NCBI RefSeq assembly: GCF_003611695.1
Contig: NZ_RAWE01000046.1
Coordinates: 1-55,213, forward strand
Direction: 5' to 3'
Length of the DNA: 55,213 nt
From: Corallococcus carmarthensis
GTDB lineage: Bacteria; Myxococcota; Myxococcia; Myxococcales; Myxococcaceae
This document shows positions 34,301 to 44,300 of this stretch, one piece after another. The notes under the pieces were generated by a model, which saw nothing but the letters and a program-made list of their open reading frames with translations, was not told the DNA's origin and ran no database searches. The stretch's first letter is position 1; each line of letters starts with the position of its first letter. The position numbers and the translations under genes are program-made.

Positions 34301-34957
34301 GGACATGAGCGCCGCGTCCTCTCCGCCGAGTTCAGCCAGGACGGCCAGTGGGTGGTGACGGCTTCCGAGGACTGGACCGCGCGGGTGTGGAGGGTGGACG
34401 GGACGGGCACGCCCGTCGTGCTCAAGGGGCATGGGGGTGACGTCTATTCCGCGAGCTTCAGCCCGGATGGCCAGTGGGTGGTGACGGCGTCCGCGGACAA
34501 GACCGCGCGGGTGTGGAGGGCGGACGGAACGGGCACGCCTGTCGTGCTCAAGGGACACCTGAACGTCGTCTCCTCCGCCCGCTTCAGCCCGGATGGCCAG
34601 TGGGTGGTGACGACCTCGGTTGACCAGACCACGCGGGTGTGGAGGGCGGACGGAACGGGCCTGCCCCTGGTGCTCCAGGGATGTGAGACGGAGGTCGCCT
34701 CCGCCGAGTTCAGTCCGGACGGGCACCAGGTCCTGACCGTTTGCGATGATGGAGCGGCGCAACTCTGGCCCCTGGATGTTTCGGAGCTCCAGCGGCGGCT
34801 TCGGGCCGTCAACAAGGACTGCCTTCCTCCGGACGTCCGTCGCAGCTACCTGGACGAAAGCGAGGAACAGGCTCGAAGCGCCTATGCGGAATGTGAGCGG
34901 GTCCAGGGACGGGATCCGCTCGTGACGCCGCCCCCGACGCTACGGCTGCTGCCCTGA
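31310..34957 (+). CDS. Transmembrane STAND NTPase with 16 WD40 repeats
   Basis: 1215 residues, translationally coupled to the CHAT gene (ATGA). N-terminus NPFLGPQPYRAADRERFFGR is the signature opening of the nSTAND1 group. Walker A is GPSGAGKS (46-53), Walker B VLIYLDQLEQLF (about 127-138), then AMREDYLG as sensor. A helical region leads to one membrane helix at about 391-416 (IVLASVAVGVAVMMTLLLVW) and an Ala/Arg/Lys-rich coiled stretch. Sixteen WD40 blades run from about 503 to 1155 (FSPDGQWVVTAS.D.TARVW..DGTG). STAND ATPases act as switches that oligomerise when the repeat region senses a signal. Coupling to a protease suggests it gates the CHAT enzyme. The stop overlaps the convergent gene's end by 18 bp. 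Confidence 0.9.
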   Translation: MSNLVNPFLGPQPYRAADRERFFGRETVTQRLVNRILAHPCLTLFGPSGAGKSSVMQAGVIPLLEEVHEFRTVRIDGWLAGEAPLARLVRTMHTELELGPPPEQAGTAQALDAALELASQRSDRPVLIYLDQLEQLFLPGRDVEATGALLKGLDALARKPVRGLQLVLAMREDYLGRFRDRVRGRRELLEQGFRLGPLTVGEMVKVSCRLATEKGLPSQPWAEQEVRALMRQVRMAGQGEQDDDAEVQAAFAQIVCRALWDERARGQAVEPVAAEPMVHRYLEATLDALGSDKKKATRRLLEQHLIASDGSRTLLTEQEARAELPPEHADAVLTHLEAAAVLHAEQHQGSRYFELGHDWLARKVFDLKQQRIERESAQRQRRREAAERRRLIVLASVAVGVAVMMTLLLVWAWTERTQAERAKKDADLAKQEAVRQARDARGLALMTGARDLQGRGYTAMATKLLLEVPEPEQARWWTQLAHDFLKEPLPEATLQGTAPLNVAAFSPDGQRVAAASREGPAWVWRLDGTGTPVALTGHEGIVGSIEFSPDGQWVATASQDATVRVWRADGTGTPVVLQGYEDTVHSARFSPDGQWLVTASADMSVQVRRADGTGKPVLLAGHEASVLSARFSPDGRRVVTASYDGTARVWRADGKGSSVVLKGHTKPVSSAGFSPDGRWVVTASEDKTARVWKADGTGSPVVLKGHEGNVTSATFSPDGQWVVTASEDKTARVWKADGTGTPVVLKGHTDLFTSAEFSPDGRWVVTTSLDGTARVWRADGRGPPRMLKGHQGWVADARFSPDGQRIITASSDGALRVWKAGGPELPVVFQSPGDAADAVRSARFSPDGQRVVTAGTDGAARVWRTEGTGAPVVLDGHAGPVSSAAFSPDGHQVVTVFENGSARVWRADGMGSPVMLEDPHRPIGSAEFSPDGQSVLTTSGGVPQVWRADGSGTPRELGSDDARSARFSRDGQWVVTAFVRTPRVLRTDGTGTPVELKGHERRVLSAEFSQDGQWVVTASEDWTARVWRVDGTGTPVVLKGHGGDVYSASFSPDGQWVVTASADKTARVWRADGTGTPVVLKGHLNVVSSARFSPDGQWVVTTSVDQTTRVWRADGTGLPLVLQGCETEVASAEFSPDGHQVLTVCDDGAAQLWPLDVSELQRRLRAVNKDCLPPDVRRSYLDESEEQARSAYAECERVQGRDPLVTPPPTLRLLP
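32811..34774 (+). repeat. WD40-coding tandem repeats, 16 units of about 126 bp
   Basis: Unit length is 126 bp in the best-conserved part: the CCCGGATGGC core at 33331 recurs at 33457. Those two adjacent units differ at only about 3 of 98 aligned bases, including third codon positions, so duplication or gene conversion is recent. Units 11 and 12 are shorter and more diverged. Confidence 0.85.
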
Positions 34958-36403
34958 AAGCCTTGCAGCGGGGTCTCCGAGCAGCACGTAGCCGCGCAAG
35001 TCATTGCGTTGCATCCACTGATGACCCTGTCGCTTCGGATCGACAGGATCCGGAATGCCATACACCTGCGCGTCCTGCCGCGCCCGGTAGCCCGCCAGCA
35101 GCGCATCGTTGACGCCCCGGTATGCGCTCATCAGCGCGTCCAGGGCGACGCCCGCGCGGCTGCCATTTGACAGGACCTGGAGCGCGGAGAGGACGCGCGA
35201 GGCACGGCTGCGCGTCATGTCCTCCGTGTCCAGGAACCCGAGCGTCCACGCCAGGTCGCTGTGGCCGATGATGCCCAGCGGGCCGCGCGGGTTCGCCAGC
35301 AGGGCCTGGGGCAGCGCCGCCACGAAGGGACGCTCCCCCGCCCTGGGCAGGCTGTGCAGCACGGAGTCGGGACGGCCCGAGAACCCGCCGGCCGCGGCGA
35401 TCTGCGCAAGCCATGCATGGAACGCGCTGTCCGCCGGGGTCGCCGCGCCGAAGCACGCCACGCTGAACCACATGCCTCCCGGCAGGAAGGGCGTATCCCG
35501 CAGCAGCGCTCCCGTGAGCGGTGGGCCTCCGCCCAGCGTCAGCGCGCCCTGCATGGCCCGCTGCTCCTGGGCAGAAGCCCAGCCCTTCGAGGGCCGCCCC
35601 AACCCATGCGCCACCGTGAGCATCACCGCCGAGCGCGCATGGGCCGCGGCCTCCAGCAGCGCGTCCGCGTCCGAGTAGTCATAGGGAACCTCCTGGACCT
35701 TCAACGCGGGCCGCTTCTGCTTCCACCGCGTCTCCATGATCTGCCGGCACGGCTCCACCAGCAGCTGGTGTCCCGAGGCCGTGGCCGTCGTCCCGTCCCG
35801 CGCCGTGTACAGGAGCATGTCGGGGGCCTCCGGAGGCGCGCCCCGCTTCTCGGCCGCGATCACCTTCTGGGCATAGGACGTGTAGCCCGAGAGGTCCGGT
35901 TCACCGTCGGGCAGCCCCACGTGAAGCCGTCCCACGAACGCGCCATGCGCGAGCACGTGCTGCAACTCCATGGACACGTCGGGCAGGTCCCCGAGCAGCA
36001 GCAGGTACCTGGGACGTTCCTCCTCGGGGACGTCCTCGGCCCGGTGCACCGATTCCTTCCAGCGCACCGCCGCGTTCGCGTCCATGCCGGGAGGAACGCG
36101 GTAGCGCATCACGGGAGCGCCCTGCTCCTTCTCACGGTGCTGGAGGAGCGGCTCCATGGCGCGCAGCAGGGCATCGCCCGTCGTGCCCAGGGGCGCGATG
36201 ACACCCCAGCGCTGCGAGGGCAGGTCATTCGGGTTCGCGTCGGGGCGCTCCAGCGTCATCCCCTCGGCACCGCGAAGAAGCGGCGCGGGCCTGGGTGCAT
36301 CCCGGGTGGAGTCCGCGGGAAGTCCTTCCTCCAGCACGGGCCGGCGGTCGTCAGCGCGCGAGAGCAGGAGCTGCAGCGCTTCATCCTTCACGGGCTCGGG
36401 CAT
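34940..36403 (-). CDS. Caspase-clan (gingipain/CHAT-like) cysteine protease
   Basis: 487 residues, converging with the STAND gene and overlapping its end by 18 bp. Two-part layout: residues about 60-170 (RWGVIAPLG, RPRYLLLLGDLPDVSMELQH) resemble the first subdomain of C25/gingipain-like proteins, and the second holds a His motif MLTVAHGLGRP (His266) and a Cys motif WFSVACFGAATP (Cys317), the dyad of clan CD peptidases. A GIIGHSDLAWT segment follows. No signal peptide is seen, so it is cytoplasmic. ATG 36403 has only a weak AAGG next to it; an internal start (MTLERPD) is possible. Likely a partner or target of the neighbouring CHAT/STAND pair. Confidence 0.7.
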   Translation of the reverse strand: MPEPVKDEALQLLLSRADDRRPVLEEGLPADSTRDAPRPAPLLRGAEGMTLERPDANPNDLPSQRWGVIAPLGTTGDALLRAMEPLLQHREKEQGAPVMRYRVPPGMDANAAVRWKESVHRAEDVPEEERPRYLLLLGDLPDVSMELQHVLAHGAFVGRLHVGLPDGEPDLSGYTSYAQKVIAAEKRGAPPEAPDMLLYTARDGTTATASGHQLLVEPCRQIMETRWKQKRPALKVQEVPYDYSDADALLEAAAHARSAVMLTVAHGLGRPSKGWASAQEQRAMQGALTLGGGPPLTGALLRDTPFLPGGMWFSVACFGAATPADSAFHAWLAQIAAAGGFSGRPDSVLHSLPRAGERPFVAALPQALLANPRGPLGIIGHSDLAWTLGFLDTEDMTRSRASRVLSALQVLSNGSRAGVALDALMSAYRGVNDALLAGYRARQDAQVYGIPDPVDPKRQGHQWMQRNDLRGYVLLGDPAARLSGQQP

Positions 36404-36643
36404 CCTTCGGCTTCCGGTAGGAGCCCGTCAGAACCGCGGCACGGGTGGGTGCCCCCTGTGCAGCGGTCTGGCGGACTCGGTGCCCCAGCATCTTCGCCGA
36501 AGACCTGTCCGCGGCACCGGCTTCCCCCGGCTTGATTCCAGATTCCGGAGCCCGGTCCAGGAAATGGAAACAGCCCTCCGCCGTGCTTGCGCCCTCTCCG
36601 CCAATCCCTTGCAATGATTGAAATTGAGCCGTGACACCCTGCG

Positions 36644-36659
36644 TGGCACAACCGCTGCA
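36644..36659 (+). promoter_or_regulatory. Sigma54-type -24/-12 promoter before a receiver gene
   Basis: TGGCACAACCGCTGCA: the -24 box TGGCAC is exact, the -12 box is CTGCA against TTGCA, and the GG (36645-36646) to GC (36657-36658) spacing is the required 10 nt. The predicted start near 36670 is only about 2 nt before the ATG at 36672, so the transcript would be nearly leaderless. Confidence 0.45.
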
Positions 36660-36671
36660 CTGTTCTTATGC

Positions 36672-37082
36672 ATGCACGGTAAAATCCTCCTCCTCGATTC
36701 GAAGCCCCCGGTTCGTGGGGCAACGGCGCGTCACCTGACGGCCGCGGGCTTCACCGTCCTCACCGCTCGCACGGATGGGCAGGCGCGAAGCCTGCTGGAC
36801 ACCAATCTGTTCGACGCGGTCCTCATCGACCACCCCTTTGGCCGGCCCGGCATGGAGGAAGGCCTGCGCTTCGCGCGCGACCTCCGCCTGCAGGACGCGC
36901 GCGTTCCCCTCCTGCTGATGACGGCGCTACCCCTGGACGAGGTGCGGCATTCGGCCTGGGCAAGCGGCATCACCAAGCTGCTGCCCAAGCCGCAGCTGAT
37001 GCCGGTGCTCATCCTCCACCTGTCCGCGCTCATCCCCGCCGCGGACAACGAGGACCAGCCCCAGCCCATCCCGATGCGCTAG
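36672..37082 (+). CDS. Stand-alone response-regulator receiver protein
   Basis: 136 residues from ATG 36672, which sits right at the first receiver strand (KILLLDSKPPV). A longer in-frame start at 36618 adds residues outside the fold and upstream of the predicted promoter. Phosphoacceptor Asp53 (AVLIDHPFG), Thr/Lys switch residues in LLMTALP and KLLPKPQ. The usual acidic pair near the N-terminus is reduced to D9 alone, so Mg2+ binding may be weakened. No output domain; probably works through protein contacts. A second single-domain receiver follows at 37239. Confidence 0.8.
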   Translation: MHGKILLLDSKPPVRGATARHLTAAGFTVLTARTDGQARSLLDTNLFDAVLIDHPFGRPGMEEGLRFARDLRLQDARVPLLLMTALPLDEVRHSAWASGITKLLPKPQLMPVLILHLSALIPAADNEDQPQPIPMR

Positions 37083-37238
37083 AACTCCGGGCTGCCTGGG
37101 TCCCGATTCCGGTCCGGATTCCGGAAAATGGATCCGCAAGCTGGACAGACAGGCTCGGCGGACGGTGTTCCGCCGGGCCAAGTGGCTGTAACGACTTCAC
37201 ACTGTTTTATTCCCAGGTCCCTGGCCTCGCCCTTGCTC

Positions 37239-37628
37239 ATGCCTCCTCGTGTGCCCCGGAACCTGCTGATCATCGATGACGAAACGGTCCTGTGCTGGGT
37301 CCTGGGCCGCTTCTTCTCCAGCGCGGGGTACGAGGTCGACTCGGCCACGGACCTGGATGAGGCGTTGGAGCGGGTGAAGCACGGCCGCTACGACCTGGTC
37401 ATCAGCGACCTGCGGCTGAGCGGGACGCAGTCCGAGGAAGGGCTCATCATCGCGGAGCGCCTGCGGGAAGCCTCCCCGGACACACGCATGGTGTTGCTGA
37501 CGGCGTTCGCGACACCGGACCTGGGAACGCGCGCACAGGCACTGGGAGTGGACCTGGTGCTGAGCAAGCCCCAGCCGCTGCCGGACCTGGCGGAGCACGT
37601 CTCGCAATTGCTGGAAGCTCCGCGATAA
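37239..37628 (+). CDS. Stand-alone response-regulator receiver protein
   Basis: 129 residues. The start at 37239 (MPPRVPRNLLIIDDE) is preferred because the fold begins immediately; longer in-frame starts from 37128 are possible. Acidic pair D13/D14, phosphoacceptor Asp57 (LVISDLRLSG), Thr in VLLTAFA and Lys in LVLSKPQ are all in place, so it should be phosphorylatable. No output domain. It lies 156 bp after the receiver at 36672, which it resembles in layout (both end with K-PKPQ/SKPQPLP), so they may be diverged duplicates. The cognate kinase is not in the vicinity. Confidence 0.82.
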   Translation: MPPRVPRNLLIIDDETVLCWVLGRFFSSAGYEVDSATDLDEALERVKHGRYDLVISDLRLSGTQSEEGLIIAERLREASPDTRMVLLTAFATPDLGTRAQALGVDLVLSKPQPLPDLAEHVSQLLEAPR

Positions 37629-37873
37629 GGAAACACGCGGTCGCCGCCCCGTAGAGGCCCATGAAAGCTCCCACCGTCGTCCCCCCCGTGCCCCGCAGGG
37701 GGTTCCCGGGCCCCGTGCCCGCTGTCCTGCGCCTGCCGATGTCGCGGCTGCCGTCCGCCGCGCTCGCGGAGGATGCGCCGGACTTCACCCAGACGGTTTC
37801 GAGCGTCCGGGCGGTGTCGCCCCGGCCCGATGGCCAGCCCCGGGGCAAGGACGTCCTGGAGGACCCCCTCACG

Positions 37874-39684
<1,811 letters not shown>

Positions 39685-39688
<4 letters not shown>

Positions 39689-40863
39689 GGAAGTCAGGCG
39701 CCCCCTTGATGCTGTCGCTGCTGCTGTTGGCCTCGCCTGTCGCGGGCTTCGCGGCGGAGGCGGACAGTGCCTGTGGCGGGCTGACGTTCGACAACGGGCG
39801 GCTCACGACGGGCCGTCCCCTGGAGGCGAAGGGGCCCCAGACGGAGGCCTGCCTGCGCGAGGTGGCGGAGGCCGTGAAGGCGCGCCCCGCAATCCGGGGC
39901 CTCACCGTGGCCGCGAAGCTGCCGGACGCGGAGCGGCTGGACGGCCAGGGACTGGCGGTGGCGAAGGCCGCGGCGGAGGTGCTGGTGAATGCCGGCATCC
40001 CCCGCACGCGCGTGTCCTTCGTGGCGCCCCCGGCCGAGGCCAACACGCCGGGCCGGTTGCAGCTCGCCTACGTGGAGCGCCCCGCGCAGCTCGCGGTGGC
40101 GCGGCTGCGCACGGCCAGCGGCCAGGTGACGGTGAGCCTCGGCGAAGGGCAGCCCACGCCGCGACTGACGGGAGATTCGCTGTACGCGGGTGAGCTCGTG
40201 GCGACGAACGACACCGGCCGGGCGGAGCTGGCGCTGGCGGACGGCAGCCTCCTGTTCCTGTCCCCCCGGAGCGCGGTGCGCCTGGGCACGCTGGAGCTCA
40301 CCGCCGAGCGCCACCGCAAGGTGCTGCTGGACCTGGTGAAGGGCACGGTGGAGACGCAGGCGGCTCCGGGCGGCGCGGGCTCCACCTTCGAGGTGCGCAC
40401 GCGCGGCGCGGTGGCGGGCGTGCGCGGCACGCGCTTCCGTGTGTCCCAGCAGGAGGACGGCACCAGCCGCGTGGAGACGCTGGAGGGAAAGGTGGCCCTG
40501 GGCGCGGAGCGGCGCTCCGTGGACGTGGACGCGGGCTTCGGTTCACGGGCGAAGCCGGCCCAGGCGCCGGAAGCCCCCCGGGCGCTGCTGGCGGCCCCGG
40601 CGCTGGAGCGGCCGCGCGGCGGCGTATACCCGAAGGCGCCCACGCTCGTCTGGAAGGCCGTGCCGGGCGCGAGGACGTACCGGGTGGAGCTGGCGTCGAC
40701 GGCGGACTTCGCGGGCGACGTGAAGGTCCAGGAGTCGACGCACCCCACCGTGGACGCGGCGGCGCAGGGGACGGGCAAATGGTTCTGGCGGGTGCTGGCG
40801 GTGGACGCCGACGGCTTCGTAGGCTACCCGTCGAGAATCTTCAGCTTCGACGTCGCCGGGTGA
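39685..40863 (+). CDS. Exported FecR-domain protein
   Basis: 392 residues, GTG start overlapping the OmpA stop (GTGA at 39685-39688). Signal peptide MLSLLLLASPVAGFAAEA. Residues about 30-135 form an OmpA-like or BON-like fold (EACLREVAEAVKARPAIRG, NAGIPRTRVSFV). Residues about 140-280 are a FecR domain: SGQVTVSLGEG, LADGSLLFLSPRSAVRL, VKGTVETQA and GVRGTRFRVSQ. A fibronectin-like domain follows (PTLVWKAVPGARTYRVELA ... WRVLAVDADGFVGYPS). No sigma-factor gene is near, so classic FecI signalling is not indicated; envelope sensing together with its operon partners is more likely. Confidence 0.87.
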
Positions 40864-40864
40864 A

Positions 40865-42337
40865 ATGACGCTGCCAGATCGCGGTCCCAGGTCCTCGCGC
40901 TTGTCCTCTCCCGCCCTGCAGCGGGGCCTGGGCGCGGGCGTGGGCCTGCTGCTCGCGGTGGGCACGGCGGTGATGGGCGGCGCGCCGGGCCCGGGCGAGC
41001 GGGCCCTGTATGACTTCGCGGTGAGCCGGCTCCTGTCGCCGCTGCCCACCACCGCGGACCTGGTGCTGGTGGAGGTGGACGACCGGGCGCTCGCGGCGCT
41101 GGGCGAGCGCTGGCCGCTGTCGCGCGCCACCTGGGCCAAGGCCTTCCAGGCGCTGGCGGAATACCGTCCCAACGCGGTGGTGGTGGACGTCCTCTTCGAC
41201 GCGCCGGAGTCCCGCGACGCGCTGGACCTGGGCGAGGACGTGCTGGAGCGCCTGCGCACATCGGGGCTCGCGAACACGCCCGCGGGCGCCTCGCTGGCCA
41301 GCGACCTGGAGGCGCGGCTGTACGCGCAGGATGGCGATGCGCGCCTCACGGAGGCCTTCTCCGGGGTGGGCACCGTCATCCTGGGCAGCATGGCGCTGGC
41401 GGACGACACGGGGGGCCTGCCCGTGCCGGGAGACCCGCTGACGCCGGTGCCCCTGGACGCGGGCCGGCTGCGCCTGGACGCGAGGGGCCTGTCCACGAAC
41501 CTGGCCCCGCTGCGGCTGGCGGCCTGGGGCAGCGGGACGTTGAACGTGCTGCTGGACGCGGACGGTGTCATCCGGCGCTACCCCTACGCGGTGCGGGTGG
41601 ACGGCAAGGCGTGGCCCTCGCTCGCGCTGGCGACGGCGCTGCGCCTGTGGCCGGAGCGTTCCGAACCCATCCTCCGCGTGGCGTCCACCGACGACGGCGC
41701 CCCCCTGATGCGGCTGCCCGCGCCGGACTGGTTGCCGCGCGTGAGCCTGGCGGACGTGCTGGCCGCGGGGCCGTCCTCCGTGGGGCTGGACCTGGCGCTG
41801 CGGGAGAAGACCGTGTTCGTGGGCGTCACCGCCACGGGGCTGCACGGTCAGAGCACCCTGCCCGGCCAGCTCGCGGTGCCGGGCGTGGAGATCCACGCCT
41901 TCGCGATGGACAACCTGCGCACCGGCCGCGTGCTGCGGGCCACGGGCCCCGTGGAGGTCCTGGGCCTGGTGGAGACGGCGCTGGTGCTGGGCCTGCTCCT
42001 GTGGCGCCGGGGCCGCGCGAGGAGCCTGGGCGCGGTGGTGGTCCAGGCCTCGCTGCTGCTCGTCGCGCACACGGCCTTCGTGGGCTGGCTCCTGGCGGAT
42101 CCGGGCTGGGTCGTGCCGCTGCTTCCCGCCGCCGTGGGCGTGGTGCTGGTGACCCTGGCGGAGGCCGTGGCGCGCACCGAGGACCTGCAGCGGCAGAGCG
42201 GCGCCCTCAAGCGCCTGTTCGGCCGGTTCCCCCGGGAGGCCCAAGCCCCTCCTCCCGGAACACCGGACGCGAGCGCGCCCCCGGGCGATGCGGGCTCCGG
42301 GGCTTCACGCTCACTGCCGGGCGATCCCCGGGGCTGA
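40865..42337 (+). CDS. CHASE2-domain membrane sensor without output domain
   Basis: 490 residues; ATG 1 nt after the FecR-protein stop, so same operon. One N-terminal membrane helix (GLGAGVGLLLAVGTAVMGGA), then a large periplasmic CHASE2 domain with the signature DLVLVEVDDRALAALGERWP, PNAVVVDVLFDAPE and PGVEIHAFAMDNLRTG, then three C-terminal helices (VLGLVETALVLGLLLW; ASLLLVAHTAFVGWLL; VVPLLPAAVGVVLVTLA). After about 60 cytoplasmic residues (Arg/Pro/Ser-rich) it stops: there is no kinase, cyclase or GGDEF module, although CHASE2 usually feeds one. The next gene encodes a receiver-GAF protein that could supply the output. Confidence 0.87.
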   Translation: MTLPDRGPRSSRLSSPALQRGLGAGVGLLLAVGTAVMGGAPGPGERALYDFAVSRLLSPLPTTADLVLVEVDDRALAALGERWPLSRATWAKAFQALAEYRPNAVVVDVLFDAPESRDALDLGEDVLERLRTSGLANTPAGASLASDLEARLYAQDGDARLTEAFSGVGTVILGSMALADDTGGLPVPGDPLTPVPLDAGRLRLDARGLSTNLAPLRLAAWGSGTLNVLLDADGVIRRYPYAVRVDGKAWPSLALATALRLWPERSEPILRVASTDDGAPLMRLPAPDWLPRVSLADVLAAGPSSVGLDLALREKTVFVGVTATGLHGQSTLPGQLAVPGVEIHAFAMDNLRTGRVLRATGPVEVLGLVETALVLGLLLWRRGRARSLGAVVVQASLLLVAHTAFVGWLLADPGWVVPLLPAAVGVVLVTLAEAVARTEDLQRQSGALKRLFGRFPREAQAPPPGTPDASAPPGDAGSGASRSLPGDPRG

Positions 42338-42456
42338 CCAGGCGCGGCGGAACCCCCTGGGGCTTCGCTCGGCCGACCCGGGGCCCGGCGCGCGCCCCTT
42401 GGACAAAGGACCAGGGTACGTCCGTGCGACATGCGTGACACCATGTGCTGACCACC

Positions 42457-44256
42457 ATGCCCCGCTACGCCCTCATCGCCGAACCGGATCGCCACCGTGC
42501 CGCGGGACTGCTCGCGCTCGCCCAACAGGAGGGCCTGGAGGGCACTGTTGCTCGGGATGGGGCGGAGGCCCAGGAGCTGGTGCGCCAGCGCGGCGCCCCT
42601 ACCCTCCTGGTGACGGACCTGGCGCTGCCCCGCGTGGACGGGTTCGCGCTGCTGGCGTGGCTGCGGGGCCGCCCGGACGCGAGCGGTACGGCGGTGATGG
42701 TGGTGACGGCGTTCGACGAGCTGCGAGTGCGCGCGTGGCAGCTCAAGGACGCGCTGGGCATCCACGCGCTGCTCAGCCGGCGCGCGGGCCCGGAGGCGAT
42801 GCGCGACGGCGTGCGGCGTGCGCTCGCGGGCCAGCTCGCGGGCAGCGGCTCCATGGAGCCGAACGCGGACGAGGAGAAGCGGCGGCTCGCGCGCATCGAT
42901 GAGCTGCGGTTGGTGGACCCGGGCGTGCCCGACCAGGAGTTGCAGGAGCTGGTGTCGGAGGTGGCGCAGGCCTTCGGGGTGCCCGTCGCGCTGCTGACGC
43001 TGGTGCTGGGGGACCGCCAGTGGTTCAAGGCGCACGTGGGGCTGCCCGCCGCGCTCGCGAAGGACCGCGGCACGCCGCGCGACTGGTCCTTCTGTCACCA
43101 CGTGGTGCAGGGCCGCGAGGCCATGGTGGTGCCGGACGCCACCCGCCACCCGGTGTTCCGGGACAACCCGCTGGTGCGCGACGGCATCGTCGGCAGCTAC
43201 GCGGGCGCTCCGCTCATCACCTCCACGGGGGAGGTGCTGGGCTCGCTGTGCGTCATCGACACGCGTCCGCTGATGCTGGGCACGGAGGACCTGGCGGCAC
43301 TGCGCGAGCTGGCGGGCCGCGTGGCGGAGGACCTGGAGCACTCCACGGCGCACGGACGGCTGCGCCCCGCCATGCCGCGTCCCAGGAGCGCGCCGGAGCC
43401 GGTGCTCACCGAAGCGGCGGCGCTGGCGCTCGTGCGCGAGGCCGTGAGCGCCCTGGACGTGCCGGTGCTGGTGGTGGCCCCGGGCCGCAAGCCCTTCGCC
43501 GCCAACGCGGCGCTCGCGGAGCTGCTGGGGCTGCCGGAGGAGCGCCTGTCGGGCATGGCCTTCGATTCGCTGTGCCAGCACATCGCGAACCTGACCGCGG
43601 ACCCCGGCGGCACGCTGCGGCAGCTGGACCTGGCGGCGGAGAGCTCCCGAGGGCTGCACCTGACGCTGTCGCTGGAGCGGCCCCGGCCGCGCGTGGTGCG
43701 CTGGGTGGCGCGGCCCTTCCTGGTGCCCGGGGGCGTCGCGCAGATGCTGTCGCTGATGGACCTGAGCATCGGCTCCGACCTGGTGGGCAATCGCGAGCGG
43801 CTCCTGCGCCAGGACGCGCTCACGGGGCTGGACACCCGGCGCGTGGGCGAGGAGCGGCTGGCCAAGGAGATTGGCCGCTGCCGCCGGGAAGGGCTGCCCG
43901 TCAGCCTGGTGCTGGTGGACCTGGTGGAGCTGGGCACCCTCAACCGCACGCGAGGCTACGACGCGGGCGACGGGGCGCTGCGGGAGCTGGCCCGGCGCGC
44001 GGAGAGCCTCTGCCTTGCGCCGGGCTTCGCGGTGCGCTGGACGGGGGACACCTTCCTGCTCGCGCTGCCCGGAGCGGATGCCGTGGGCGCGGAGGCCGTG
44101 CGCCAGCAGCTCCACGACCTCCCCGGCCAGCCCGCGTGCGTGTCCATCGCGGTGACGGTGCAGGGCGAGGAGGATCCCCACGGCACCCTGGCCCGCGCGC
44201 ACGCCGCGCTGGTCCGCGCCAAGCCGGAGCGAAAGGCCGCCCCCCCGCACGACTGA
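42457..44256 (+). CDS. Receiver-GAF-PAS protein with degenerate GGDEF-like domain
   Basis: 599 residues from ATG 42457 (an in-frame GTG at 42445 is an alternative). Order: receiver (about 1-125, Asp near 54 in LLVTDLALP), GAF domain (about 140-300: CHHVVQGREAMVVPDATRHP, GSYAGAPLITSTGEVLGSLC), PAS-like (about 325-440) and a GGDEF-fold domain (about 450-590: RQDALTGLDTRRVGEERL, VLVDLVELGTLNRTRGYDAGD). The signature loop reads TGDTF instead of GGDEF, so diguanylate cyclase activity is probably lost; it may bind GTP or act as a scaffold. It stands 120 bp after the CHASE2 gene. Confidence 0.85.
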   Translation: MPRYALIAEPDRHRAAGLLALAQQEGLEGTVARDGAEAQELVRQRGAPTLLVTDLALPRVDGFALLAWLRGRPDASGTAVMVVTAFDELRVRAWQLKDALGIHALLSRRAGPEAMRDGVRRALAGQLAGSGSMEPNADEEKRRLARIDELRLVDPGVPDQELQELVSEVAQAFGVPVALLTLVLGDRQWFKAHVGLPAALAKDRGTPRDWSFCHHVVQGREAMVVPDATRHPVFRDNPLVRDGIVGSYAGAPLITSTGEVLGSLCVIDTRPLMLGTEDLAALRELAGRVAEDLEHSTAHGRLRPAMPRPRSAPEPVLTEAAALALVREAVSALDVPVLVVAPGRKPFAANAALAELLGLPEERLSGMAFDSLCQHIANLTADPGGTLRQLDLAAESSRGLHLTLSLERPRPRVVRWVARPFLVPGGVAQMLSLMDLSIGSDLVGNRERLLRQDALTGLDTRRVGEERLAKEIGRCRREGLPVSLVLVDLVELGTLNRTRGYDAGDGALRELARRAESLCLAPGFAVRWTGDTFLLALPGADAVGAEAVRQQLHDLPGQPACVSIAVTVQGEEDPHGTLARAHAALVRAKPERKAAPPHD

Positions 44257-44300
44257 GGCCGCCCCCCGGGCGCGGGCTCGGGCAATCCTGTCCGGCAGTC

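Noticed and set aside
32811-34774. CRISPR-like regular repeats
   Set aside because: The period is 126 bp, in frame, and encodes WD40 blades; there are no unique spacers.
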